21,042 bases of DNA, from IMG/VR virus record IMGVR_UViG_3300047388_000155, positions 1 to 21,042 of that record; one strand, given 5' to 3'. Made by a program: the position numbers and the translations under genes. Positions within the stretch are counted from its first letter, which is position 1. Each line of letters begins with the position of its first letter. Below are positions 13,425 to 19,289 of this stretch, one piece after another. The DNA is from a virus. The notes under the pieces were generated by a model. It did not search any database, was not told where the DNA came from, and worked only from the letters and a program-made list of their open reading frames with translations.

Positions 13425-13540
13425 AACGACCACCTATGTCCGAATTCACTTGTGACCGTTGCGGGCGCTTAATTAAGCGGACGTCTCGCCGTCCCCCATT
13501 CCGCCTCCAGCGCCATATTTGTATTGGGGTGTGCAGATGA
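13421..13540 (+). CDS. 39-aa zinc-finger microprotein
   Basis: The frame opens MKRPPMSEFTCDRCGRLIKR and ends RHICIGVCR. CDRC with a His-Cys-Cys ending gives a plausible four-ligand zinc site in a very basic protein. Its ATG overlaps the upstream stop (ATGA at 13421-13424) and its stop overlaps the next ATG (13537-13540). The two exact overlaps and the CxxC pattern are the evidence. It has no separate ribosome site. Confidence 0.65.
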   Translation: MKRPPMSEFTCDRCGRLIKRTSRRPPFRLQRHICIGVCR

Positions 13541-13764
13541 GCGAACATGTCACCCACCCGAATCACCACCTGATCCCGAAGCGTGAGACGCCCCGCGAGC
13601 CGGTCGGGCCTAAGTGCATGGCGCGGCCCGTCGGAGATATCAGCGATGACGGGCGCTGTATCCTGGCACCGTGGCACGAAAAGACGATCCCTCACCTCAA
13701 CGCCCGCGGCGAACGCTGGGGGTCTATGAGGCGGGTCGATCTGGTTCCGGAGGCACACCGATGA
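13537..13764 (+). CDS. 75-aa hypothetical protein
   Basis: The start at 13537 is chosen for the ATGA overlap; an earlier in-frame ATG at 13519 would overlap the upstream gene more deeply. The product is polar, His-rich at the front (MSEHVTHPNHHLIPKRE) and has two Cys residues (KCMARP, RCILAP) about 15 apart. A segment PWHEKTIPHLNARGERWGS follows. No family is recognised. The stop overlaps the next ATG. Confidence 0.65.
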   Translation: MSEHVTHPNHHLIPKRETPREPVGPKCMARPVGDISDDGRCILAPWHEKTIPHLNARGERWGSMRRVDLVPEAHR

Positions 13765-13826
13765 CCGTTTTGCTTATTATCGCTGCGGGGACGTTCGCCG
13801 GTTATCTGTGGGTGCGCTACTCATGA
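13761..13826 (+). CDS. 21-aa membrane microprotein
   Basis: The whole product, MTVLLIIAAGTFAGYLWVRY plus a final Ser, is one hydrophobic span with a basic end. Its ATG overlaps the preceding stop (ATGA) and its stop overlaps the next ATG (13823-13826). It is far below usual gene-calling limits. The evidence is the double overlap and the clean transmembrane profile. Confidence 0.5.
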   Translation: MTVLLIIAAGTFAGYLWVRYS

Positions 13827-13912
13827 CAACAACGGACGTCTGGTATCTGGTTTTGGTTATTGACGGCATAATTTTTGGGCACCTCTTGTATAAGGCCATA
13901 TTTCATCGCTGA
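13823..13912 (+). CDS. 29-aa membrane microprotein
   Basis: The product starts MTTTDVWYLVLVIDGIIFGH and ends LLYKAIFHR: a single hydrophobic span followed by a basic tail. The ATG overlaps the stop of the 21-aa frame (ATGA). It closes the chain of coupled small genes, with the structured non-coding stretch immediately after it. The two neighbours could form a two-component membrane element, but this is inference. Confidence 0.5.
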   Translation: MTTTDVWYLVLVIDGIIFGHLLYKAIFHR

Positions 13913-13919
13913 GGCACGG

Positions 13920-14060
13920 CAGGGAGCGTTGAGAACGATGCGGTCGGCGGGGCGCGTCGTACTCCGCTCCCTGTAGCGCCTGAGCGCTGCAAGCCTCCCG
14001 GCTTTAGAGTCGATGCATTAGTTGACAGCAAATGCATTGACGGGGACTAGGCCGGGAGGC
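13920..14060 (+). other. Structured non-coding region with two long-range stems
   Basis: CAGGGAGCG (13920-13928) pairs with CGCTCCCTG (13965-13973). Then GCCTCCCGGC (13993-14002) pairs with GCCGGGAGGC (14051-14060) across 48 bases. Inside the second, ATGCATT and AATGCAT form an inner inverted repeat around TTGACA (14022-14027). The segment lies between the last microprotein gene and the ribosome site (AAGGAG) of the gene at 14111. It may be a structured 5' leader or a small RNA. A promoter within it is possible but has no good -10. Confidence 0.45.
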
Positions 14061-14110
14061 TCTTAACTCAGGGACGTAAGTAGCACGCGCAAGCGAAGGA
14101 GAAAACGCAG

Positions 14111-14731
14111 ATGCCAATCATTCAGCCCAAATCAGGAGCGCCCGAAGTCCCAGACGGTGTATATACCGTTAAGTGCATCAAGGTCGCCGAAGAGATCGTG
14201 GAAGATGATCCATTCGGCAAGCCGGACAAGGTGCGGCTTACGCTTCAACTTGAGGGTTCATTCGACGCCGACGGCAAGCCGGTGTTTCTCGATCCCCGCG
14301 TCAATCAGGCATGGTCGAAGCGCGCGACTCTTTATAAGTACGCGCTTGCCTTCGGACTCAAGCCGTCTCTTTCAGATGGCTTCGACACCGATGCGCTAAT
14401 CGGTAAGCGCGCCACCGCCACCGTTTACACGGAGGAGGAGGGCGGTTGGCCCCGCATCACCGCGCTCGTCCCGCTGAAGGCCCAGGCTGCGCCTGCGGCA
14501 AAGGCGGCGCCGCAGGCTTCTTCCCCGTCGGAGCAATCCGCGGCAATGGCCGCATTGGCCGCTGAGGTCGATAAAAACGCGCTGGCGTCATTCTGGGAGG
14601 CCGTAGGCGAAAGCGGCACAGACCGCGGCACCGTCGCCGATATGGCTGATACCATGTTCGGCAAATCCGTCTCTAAGCTCACGTCGGCTGAGCGAGACGA
14701 ATTGCTGGGCCAAGTGCTCTTAGGGGCCTAA
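14111..14731 (+). CDS. Putative phage single-stranded-DNA-binding-like protein
   Basis: The ATG has AAGGAG 9 nt upstream. Residues about 12-120 (PDGVYTVKCIKVAEEIVEDD, then KVRLTLQLEG and LIGKRATATVYTEEEGGWP) alternate strands in the manner of an OB-fold phage protein of the SSB/DUF669-like kind. An Ala/Pro-rich linker (KAQAAPAAKAAPQAS) follows, and the rest is a helical C-terminal domain (about 140-206). It is transcribed alone between the structured leader and a strong terminator, which suits an abundantly made protein. The fold is judged by eye, so the function is tentative. Confidence 0.5.
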   Translation: MPIIQPKSGAPEVPDGVYTVKCIKVAEEIVEDDPFGKPDKVRLTLQLEGSFDADGKPVFLDPRVNQAWSKRATLYKYALAFGLKPSLSDGFDTDALIGKRATATVYTEEEGGWPRITALVPLKAQAAPAAKAAPQASSPSEQSAAMAALAAEVDKNALASFWEAVGESGTDRGTVADMADTMFGKSVSKLTSAERDELLGQVLLGA

Positions 14732-14737
14732 AGGCGC

Positions 14738-14775
14738 AAGAGGGAGCCGTGATTTTTACGGCTCCCTCTTTTAAG
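14738..14775 (+). terminator. Intrinsic terminator after the SSB-like gene
   Basis: AAGAGGGAGCCGT (14738-14750) pairs with ACGGCTCCCTCTT (14758-14770) across a 7-base T-rich loop, and the right arm runs into TTTTAAG. The 13-bp GC-rich stem, short loop and T-run directly after the stop codon of the gene at 14111 make a typical rho-independent terminator. Confidence 0.85.
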
Positions 14776-14794
14776 CTAAGCAGGGAGCTTGACG

Positions 14795-15187
14795 TTGAAC
14801 GCAATCATTATCAGGCCGGAACCATGCCCGCGGTGCCGTGGCTTCGTCTCGCGCGATAACTGCATTAACTGCGGCTGGGACGCGCCGGAGGTGGCAGAAG
14901 TCTTGGACATACCTGCCGGTGGCTTCTATGAGCACTACACGCAGCGCTGCACCATATGCAGCCGCCGAATCCGCCAGCCCCAGGATGGCACCCGCAACCT
15001 CTGTATCGTGCAGGTATTCCGCCGTTGGGATTCGCTTACGGCACTGGGCCTGCCGATGAATATCAAGGATCCTGCTGGCTGCGTCGGCTTCGTGCCCGTC
15101 TTCGACAATCCCGGCGATGCTTACAAATGGCGTGATGAAGAGCATCCTGATGCCACGGTGGTCGCAATATGGCCTGGGGCCGAATGA
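14795..15187 (+). CDS. Zinc-ribbon protein of about 130 aa
   Basis: No ATG is available in frame near the front. TTG at 14795 has GGGAG 7-8 nt upstream, while another TTG at 14789 is too close to it. The product carries CPRCRGFVSRDNCINCGW, a tidy zinc ribbon, and then CTIC with a later Cys (RNLC). The second half (GCVGFVPVFDNPGDAYKWRD, DATVVAIWPG) has no recognised fold. The stop overlaps the ATG of the VRR-NUC gene (ATGA). Nucleic-acid binding is likely. Confidence 0.65.
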   Translation: MNAIIIRPEPCPRCRGFVSRDNCINCGWDAPEVAEVLDIPAGGFYEHYTQRCTICSRRIRQPQDGTRNLCIVQVFRRWDSLTALGLPMNIKDPAGCVGFVPVFDNPGDAYKWRDEEHPDATVVAIWPGAE

Positions 15188-15495
15188 CCGCCCGCGTCAA
15201 GTTGACGCCGCGGGAAGCGCTGTGGCGCCAAGAGTCGGAAGCTGATTTCCAGTCCTGGGTAATCGATTTCGCGCGCGCTCACGGCTGGTTAGTGGCGCAC
15301 GTCAACGACTCGCGGCGGCAGAACGTCAGCGGCCTGCCGGATCTGGTTATGGCCCGTGCAGGCGTCATCATCCTTGCGGAGTGTAAGACGATGGGAGGCA
15401 GCGTCCGGCAATCGCAGATCCCCTGGCTGGAGGCGTCCGGCTGGCACCTGTGGCGCCCGTCGCATCGCGAAGTAATCATGGAGATCCTGACATGA
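15184..15495 (+). CDS. VRR-NUC family nuclease
   Basis: The 103-residue product matches the single-domain VRR-NUC nucleases of phages. The front Glu lies in WRQESEADFQSWVIDFA (14-30), then VNDSRRQNVSGLPDLVMA (40-57) holds Asp53, and IILAECKT (62-69) supplies the ExK pair Glu66/Lys68. A conserved Gln follows (RQSQIPWLEASGW). These are structure-specific or Holliday-junction-type endonucleases of the PD-(D/E)XK fold. The start at 15184 is taken for the ATGA overlap. A start at 15169 would add five residues. It sits among replication and recombination genes. Confidence 0.88.
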   Translation: MTARVKLTPREALWRQESEADFQSWVIDFARAHGWLVAHVNDSRRQNVSGLPDLVMARAGVIILAECKTMGGSVRQSQIPWLEASGWHLWRPSHREVIMEILT

Positions 15496-15656
15496 TTAAG
15501 AAATGCCTGATAATTGACTGCTTGAATCCCGCGGCGAAGCGGGATGACTTCTGTGAGCCTTGCGGATATTGGGTGCGCGTGACGCTCGCCGACAAGTGGT
15601 ACCGCAACCATAAGCCGCCGGAGCGCCCACGCCAGATTGCCCTGTTGACATTGTGA
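15492..15656 (+). CDS. 54-aa zinc-finger-like protein
   Basis: The product starts MIKKCLIIDCLNPAAKRDDF and continues with CEPCGYWVRVTLADKWY and a basic end. Cys5, Cys10 and the CEPC pair form a likely zinc site of the compact kind that phages encode near nucleases. The ATG overlaps the VRR-NUC stop (ATGA). A longer frame from 15450 would overlap that gene and is not preferred. Function unknown. Confidence 0.7.
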   Translation: MIKKCLIIDCLNPAAKRDDFCEPCGYWVRVTLADKWYRNHKPPERPRQIALLTL

Positions 15657-15672
15657 TGACAGCGGGTACGCT
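15645..15672 (+). promoter_or_regulatory. Second leaderless-type promoter
   Basis: -35 TTGACA (15645-15650), a 16-base spacer and -10 TACGCT (15667-15672) are followed by 7 bases and the ATG at 15680. The distance from -10 to ATG is the same as at the promoter at 12838-12866. It overlaps the end of the preceding gene, so it would be internal to the plus-strand operon. Confidence 0.45.
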
Positions 15673-15679
15673 TATAGCC

Positions 15680-15895
15680 ATGAACCAGACACAGCAGCCC
15701 GTCCGACAGCAGATGTACTTCTATGACACTGTGAGGGCGTCAGACCACGAAGAGCTAACGCGCTTCATCAACCATGCGGCAACGCAAGGCTGGGAGCCTG
15801 TGCAGTGTTGGTCTGACCGTGCTTCATTTAACCTAGCCGTCGGCGTGAACGGAACCGATCACTTCTGCCTCATGCGTAGGCCGGTGGATTACTAG
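15680..15895 (+). CDS. 71-aa DUF4177-like small protein
   Basis: The segment MYFYDTVRASDHEELTRFIN, then HAATQGWEPVQCW and the ending GTDHFCLMRRPV, follows the pattern of DUF4177-type proteins: strand, helix, a GWE turn, two strands and a final LxR. Function of that family is unknown. The ATG at 15680 is chosen from the promoter at 15645-15672. The alternatives are an ATG at 15656 or a GTG at 15653, both overlapping the upstream stop, which would add 8-9 residues. No ribosome site precedes 15680, which fits a leaderless start. Confidence 0.6.
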   Translation: MNQTQQPVRQQMYFYDTVRASDHEELTRFINHAATQGWEPVQCWSDRASFNLAVGVNGTDHFCLMRRPVDY

Positions 15896-15897
15896 AG

Positions 15898-16672
15898 ATG
15901 CGAGTTTTAAGCCTAGGCTGGGGGGTTCAGTCGTGGACACTTGCAGCCATGATCGCTTTGGGAGAGCAGCCGCCCATCGATTTTGCGGTGCACGCCGATA
16001 CCACCCATGAGAAATCTGGTACTTACGAGCATGCGATGAAATGGGCACCGTGGCTCTATGACCGGGGTGTCAAGGTCGTGACAGTAAAAGCTCAAGATAC
16101 CCGCATTTTCCGTGACGATTGGGGAAAAGATGGCGGGATCATGATCCCTGCCTATTCGGAAACGCCGGAAGGCGGGGCTGGCATTATCCGTCGCCAATGC
16201 ACCGATGACTGGAAGATTGCCCCTATCCGGCGTGCCATCGCCGGAGCGTTGGCTGCACAAGGTCTAAGTAAGAGCGCCGGGGCTGTCGAATTGGTAATGG
16301 ACGCGAATGCGGGACAGCGACGTGGCTTATATCGTCAACAGTTACCCCTTAGTTGAAGGGCACATCAGCCGTGCACATTGCATCGCATGGCTTGAGGCCC
16401 ATAGCTTGCCAGTGCCGCCGAAAAGTAGCTGCACCTTCTGCCCCTTCCATAAACTGGAGGAATGGCGAGGCCTCAAGCGCGAGGGAGGCTCTGATTGGCG
16501 CAATGCCGTCGCTGCGGATGATCTGCTGGCCACGATCACTAATCGGCCCGTGAACCTTTTCCTGCATAGCAGTCATCGACGCCTTGAAGACGCTATTCGC
16601 ATTCCTGAAGATGACGGCAATGCACAAATGACCTTCGATGCACTCTGCGACGGAGGCTATTGCGGAGTTTAG
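15898..16672 (+). pseudogene. PP-loop (PAPS-reductase-like) gene split by a frameshift
   Basis: The first frame (15898-16356) begins MRVLSLGWGVQSWTLAAMIA, the PP-loop of phage PAPS-reductase-family proteins, and reaches AGAVELVM. The second frame (to 16672) resumes as TRMRDSDVAYIVNSYPLVEG and carries RAHCIAWLEAH and KSSCTFCPFHKLEEW, the conserved C-terminal part. Homologues have a GIxxDEx stretch before RM, and that stretch is missing. The frame change needs a loss of 3n+2 bases. A loss of 20 would restore seven residues exactly, and TGG (16298-16300) lies at the joint. The first frame ends 33 residues after PSR-like order is lost. It could be a real deletion, a strain variant or an assembly error. 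The intact family activates sulfate-like substrates or acts in DNA/RNA modification. Confidence 0.75.
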
Positions 16673-16676
16673 GACT

Positions 16677-17033
16677 TTAGCGCGTCGCAGCCTCTTGCAG
16701 CGCGAAGGATCCGAACGCCAGTACCGCGGAAACGCCAGAATCATTACGCCGCAGGGTGTGGAAGTAGCCTCCCGGCGAAAGAGCCAAAGAATCGGCTGCG
16801 GCCACAGCCACATCGCATATGCCTCCGGCGCCGTTGGTAATCGTGATGCCGGATACGGTGCTCTTCGTAATCGCCGCCGTTGGGTTGCCGGTGCCGAGAC
16901 GCAACACCCACTCCAGGCCCCAGCCGCTGATGTTCTGCGCGGCTCCGTTTACGTCAACGATCGTGAAGCGCAATATTTTGTCTTCACCCATGAAAAAGTG
17001 ATCAGCGTTTTCAACCAGACTTAGCGTGCTCAT
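16677..17033 (-). CDS. 118-aa BppU-like beta-sandwich virion protein
   Basis: The ATG at 17033 has AGGAGG 7 nt upstream, a strong site. The product starts MSTLSLVENADHFFMGEDKI and continues LRFTIVDVNGAAQNISGWGL, then SGITITNGAGGICDVAV and SLALSPGGYFHTLRR. This pattern, with a disGWxLxW centre and a final PGxYxxxLRR strand, matches the N-terminal domain of baseplate/upper tail proteins (BppU) and similar small Ig-like virion proteins. It is the last gene of the right-hand minus block and ends 4 bases from the opposing PP-loop gene, so transcription converges there. No terminator is seen in the gap. Confidence 0.6.
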   Translation of the reverse strand: MSTLSLVENADHFFMGEDKILRFTIVDVNGAAQNISGWGLEWVLRLGTGNPTAAITKSTVSGITITNGAGGICDVAVAAADSLALSPGGYFHTLRRNDSGVSAVLAFGSFALQEAATR

Positions 17034-17044
17034 GCTTCCGCCTC

Positions 17045-18544
17045 CTAAACGCTCGCGTCCATATCGATAATAGGCTCATAGCTGGCGTTCGCGAGCACGA
17101 CGTAAATGTAGCTGCCGGAGGCTGTGATTATCGGCTCATAGCTCGCGTCCAGATAGATGTAGATCGCCGACTCGGCAACCTTCGGAAGGTACAGGACGCC
17201 CTGCTGATCCCGCAAATGGATCGGCAGGATGCGCTTGTAGCCGCGCGGGTTAGGCCAATCGAAATTGCGCCAGGGTGCGACAACCGGCGGGATGAGCAGG
17301 GTATTTAGCTCAAGAGCGAGCGCCTCAGGCTGTCCGCGCCGCGCCTGCAATCGTGGGTTAGTCTGCACATAGCTTAGGAACGGCTGTCCCGGCACCGCTA
17401 GCAGCGTGACGATGTTATCGGCAGCTACGTCCGCCGGGAGCCTGCGAGCCAGCCGCGCAGGATTTGGCTGGTCGAAGCTAAGCAACGGCGGCTGGGCTAT
17501 GACGCCGAATAGCGCTAGAACGCTGTCAGCGTCTGGTGGTGGCTGCTGAGCGCGGCGGCTGGCACGTGATAGCTCCCAGACAAAAGCGGGCGTCTGGCCT
17601 GGGCCTGCATAGAAGCGGTCGGAGCCGACAAGCGTAAGCGGCTCGCCTTGATTGACAAAGCCACGAAGCTCGATTACCGAAGCCTTCAGACGGTTAGGCA
17701 GATCTAGCTGGAAGCCGTAAGTAATCGCTTGCCCAGGCGCGCCGTAAAAGCTAGGCGGCACGGTACTCAGCGTGTCAAGCAAATGCTCGTCGAGATGGGT
17801 GCGGAGGCTCACGGCCCGCGGATAGCCGCGTGGCGGTTGCCATTCCCAACCGGGAACCTGCCCTGGCGCACCGTAGAAAAGATCCATGCCGACAAGCGGC
17901 AGCGGCTCGCCTTGATTGACGAAGCCTCGCAATGCGATCGCCGAAGCCTTCAGGCGTGTCGGCAGGTCTAACTGGAAGCTGTAGCTGATGGCTTGCCCCG
18001 GCGCACCGTAGAAGCGATCGGCGCCCGCGAGGATAAGCGGCTCGCCTTGATCCACAAAGCCGCGAAGCTCAATCGCCGACGCCTTCAGACGCGTTGGCAA
18101 ATCTAACTGGAAGCTGTAAGTAACCGCTTGACCGGCGGCGCCGTAGAACGTCGGTGCCACCGTGCTCAGGGTGTCGAGCAAGTGATCGTCGAGATGCGTC
18201 CGCAGGCTGCTAGCTCTACTGTAGCCGCGCGGCGGTTGCCACTCCCACGGAGGCGTCTGGCCGGGAGCGCCATAGAAGCGGTCGGAGCCAATGTAGAAGA
18301 CGTCCGCCTGGAGGTTTTCCGGCTGTGCGTTCGCCGCGCGCAGGCGTTGAGCCGTAAGCGCCGTGCCACGTCCGGCGCCGGAGGGGTTAGGCCAATCGTA
18401 GCCGGGAACCTGCCCTTTTGCGCCGTAGACCGTGTCTTGCCCAGGCTCCAGAAGCAGGTTCGTCGCTAGGCGATATTCGCCCCAGGAATCGACGGCGCGC
18501 CGATACTGCTTATCGCGAGGTGAGCCGTAGCGCGTCGAAGGCAT
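17045..18544 (-). CDS. 499-aa repeat protein built from FYGAPGQ units
   Basis: No known family is recognised. Residues 89-309 are five units of 43-45 residues in two types in the order A-B-B-A-B, each opening with FYGAPGQ (or FYGAAGQ). Type A continues WEWQPPRGYxRAxSLRTHLD. Type B continues FQLDLPTRLKASAIELRGFV and ends QGEPLxLxG. Units 1 (before) and 6-9 (after) are diverged relatives that keep a WPNP, FDQPNP or YVQTNP motif. The C-terminus has two short units IYIYLDASYEPII and YIYVVLANASYEPII. No signal peptide, membrane span or Cys pair is present. The repeats suggest an elongated or beta-rich fibre protein in the virion. The start has AAGG 8 nt upstream and lies after a stop-to-start gap of one base. 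Confidence 0.75.
   Translation of the reverse strand: MPSTRYGSPRDKQYRRAVDSWGEYRLATNLLLEPGQDTVYGAKGQVPGYDWPNPSGAGRGTALTAQRLRAANAQPENLQADVFYIGSDRFYGAPGQTPPWEWQPPRGYSRASSLRTHLDDHLLDTLSTVAPTFYGAAGQAVTYSFQLDLPTRLKASAIELRGFVDQGEPLILAGADRFYGAPGQAISYSFQLDLPTRLKASAIALRGFVNQGEPLPLVGMDLFYGAPGQVPGWEWQPPRGYPRAVSLRTHLDEHLLDTLSTVPPSFYGAPGQAITYGFQLDLPNRLKASVIELRGFVNQGEPLTLVGSDRFYAGPGQTPAFVWELSRASRRAQQPPPDADSVLALFGVIAQPPLLSFDQPNPARLARRLPADVAADNIVTLLAVPGQPFLSYVQTNPRLQARRGQPEALALELNTLLIPPVVAPWRNFDWPNPRGYKRILPIHLRDQQGVLYLPKVAESAIYIYLDASYEPIITASGSYIYVVLANASYEPIIDMDASV
17618..18280 (-). repeat. Five tandem 43-45-residue coding repeats (A-B-B-A-B)
   Basis: Each unit is about 129-135 bases and is nearly the same at DNA level within its type. 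For example, the two type A units share the LRTHLDxHLLDTLSTV coding stretch and the three type B units share LDLPxRLKASxIxLRGFV. The high identity and mixed order show recent duplication and exchange between units. Unit number may vary between related genomes, and this stretch is prone to assembly collapse. Confidence 0.8.
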
Positions 18545-18545
18545 G

Positions 18546-19289
18546 CTAGTACCTTAGCAGCGCGCCGTCTGCGTCGGCCTGAGCGCTGGGCCGCATGTCG
18601 AGTCCGCCATTAAGGCCGGGAGGTAGCTGCCCGCCGCCGCCGCCAGCCGGAGGCTTGAAGGCGACAAAACCCATAGTCCAGTGTCCCGTACTCCCGATTG
18701 AGCTTGTCCTATTGGTATTCGTAACCTGCGCCGAAAGAGTCTGCTGATAGGTAACGGAGTCGCCACCATCACCAGCGAAGATGACCGACATGCCGGTCGG
18801 CGTGCCGGGAGATGTAGTCACATCGTTAACGCAAGCGACCAAGAGCAGCGCATCAGCCTGCGAGGTACTGATTACGCTGCCGGTGTCCGCAGGGTTCGCG
18901 GTGCCTTGGGTTACGCCCGAATCGTCTTCCGGCGTGGTAGTGTCGGCCCCTGTGACGCGGCCAATGACGCCACCCTGAGCATCCTGTGAGCCGTAGCCGC
19001 CACCTGGGTCTGCCACCGTATAGCTAGCCGGTTCACCCGCGGCGTTAGTAATGATCTTGCGATAGATGGCCTGCGACGGCAGGAACGTGCCAGCGCCAAC
19101 CTGCCAGTAGATCTCCGTAAAGCCGGAGGGTGCTCCAGGCTTGTTAGCGCCGCTGAGCAGGTTGCCCCAGGCATAGAACAGGATGCAGACAACATCGCCG
19201 TTAGCCAGCGATGACGGCTTGGTGAACGAGACGCCGCCGCCACCACTCTGATCATGGGTGACGCCGACTACCCAAACAGGCGCAGCCAT
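18546..19289 (-). CDS. Putative virion surface/tail protein (jelly-roll-like)
   Basis: The 247-residue product starts MAAPVWVVGVTHDQSGGGGV. It has SSLANGDVVCILFYAWGN, PSGFTEIYWQV, QAIYRKIITNAAGEPASYTV and a C-terminal GHWTMGFVAFKPPAGGGGG. This order (P.g...GDvvv.....w, GftEi, yrKi....EpasYt, ..gfvAfkP) recurs in small phage proteins of the virion surface or tail, often next to receptor-binding genes. A Gly-rich segment and a Pro-rich end follow. Its ATG comes directly after the upstream TAG (TAGATG), so it is probably coupled. No ribosome site of good quality is seen. Exact role unknown. Confidence 0.6.
   Translation of the reverse strand: MAAPVWVVGVTHDQSGGGGVSFTKPSSLANGDVVCILFYAWGNLLSGANKPGAPSGFTEIYWQVGAGTFLPSQAIYRKIITNAAGEPASYTVADPGGGYGSQDAQGGVIGRVTGADTTTPEDDSGVTQGTANPADTGSVISTSQADALLLVACVNDVTTSPGTPTGMSVIFAGDGGDSVTYQQTLSAQVTNTNRTSSIGSTGHWTMGFVAFKPPAGGGGGQLPPGLNGGLDMRPSAQADADGALLRY

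Noticed and set aside
14789-15145. Minus-strand 124-codon frame (14771-15145) opposite the zinc-ribbon gene
   Set aside because: The plus frame has tidy CxxC pairs and ATGA coupling to the nuclease gene. The minus frame has neither and starts inside the terminator.
16349-16813. Minus-strand frame opposite the 3' part of the PP-loop gene
   Set aside because: The plus frame holds the conserved KSSCTFCPF motif. The minus frame has no motif and would overlap the BppU-like gene.
17618-18280. Regular 130-base repeats considered as a CRISPR array
   Set aside because: The units are coding, carry no unique spacers, are far longer than CRISPR repeats and keep one reading frame.
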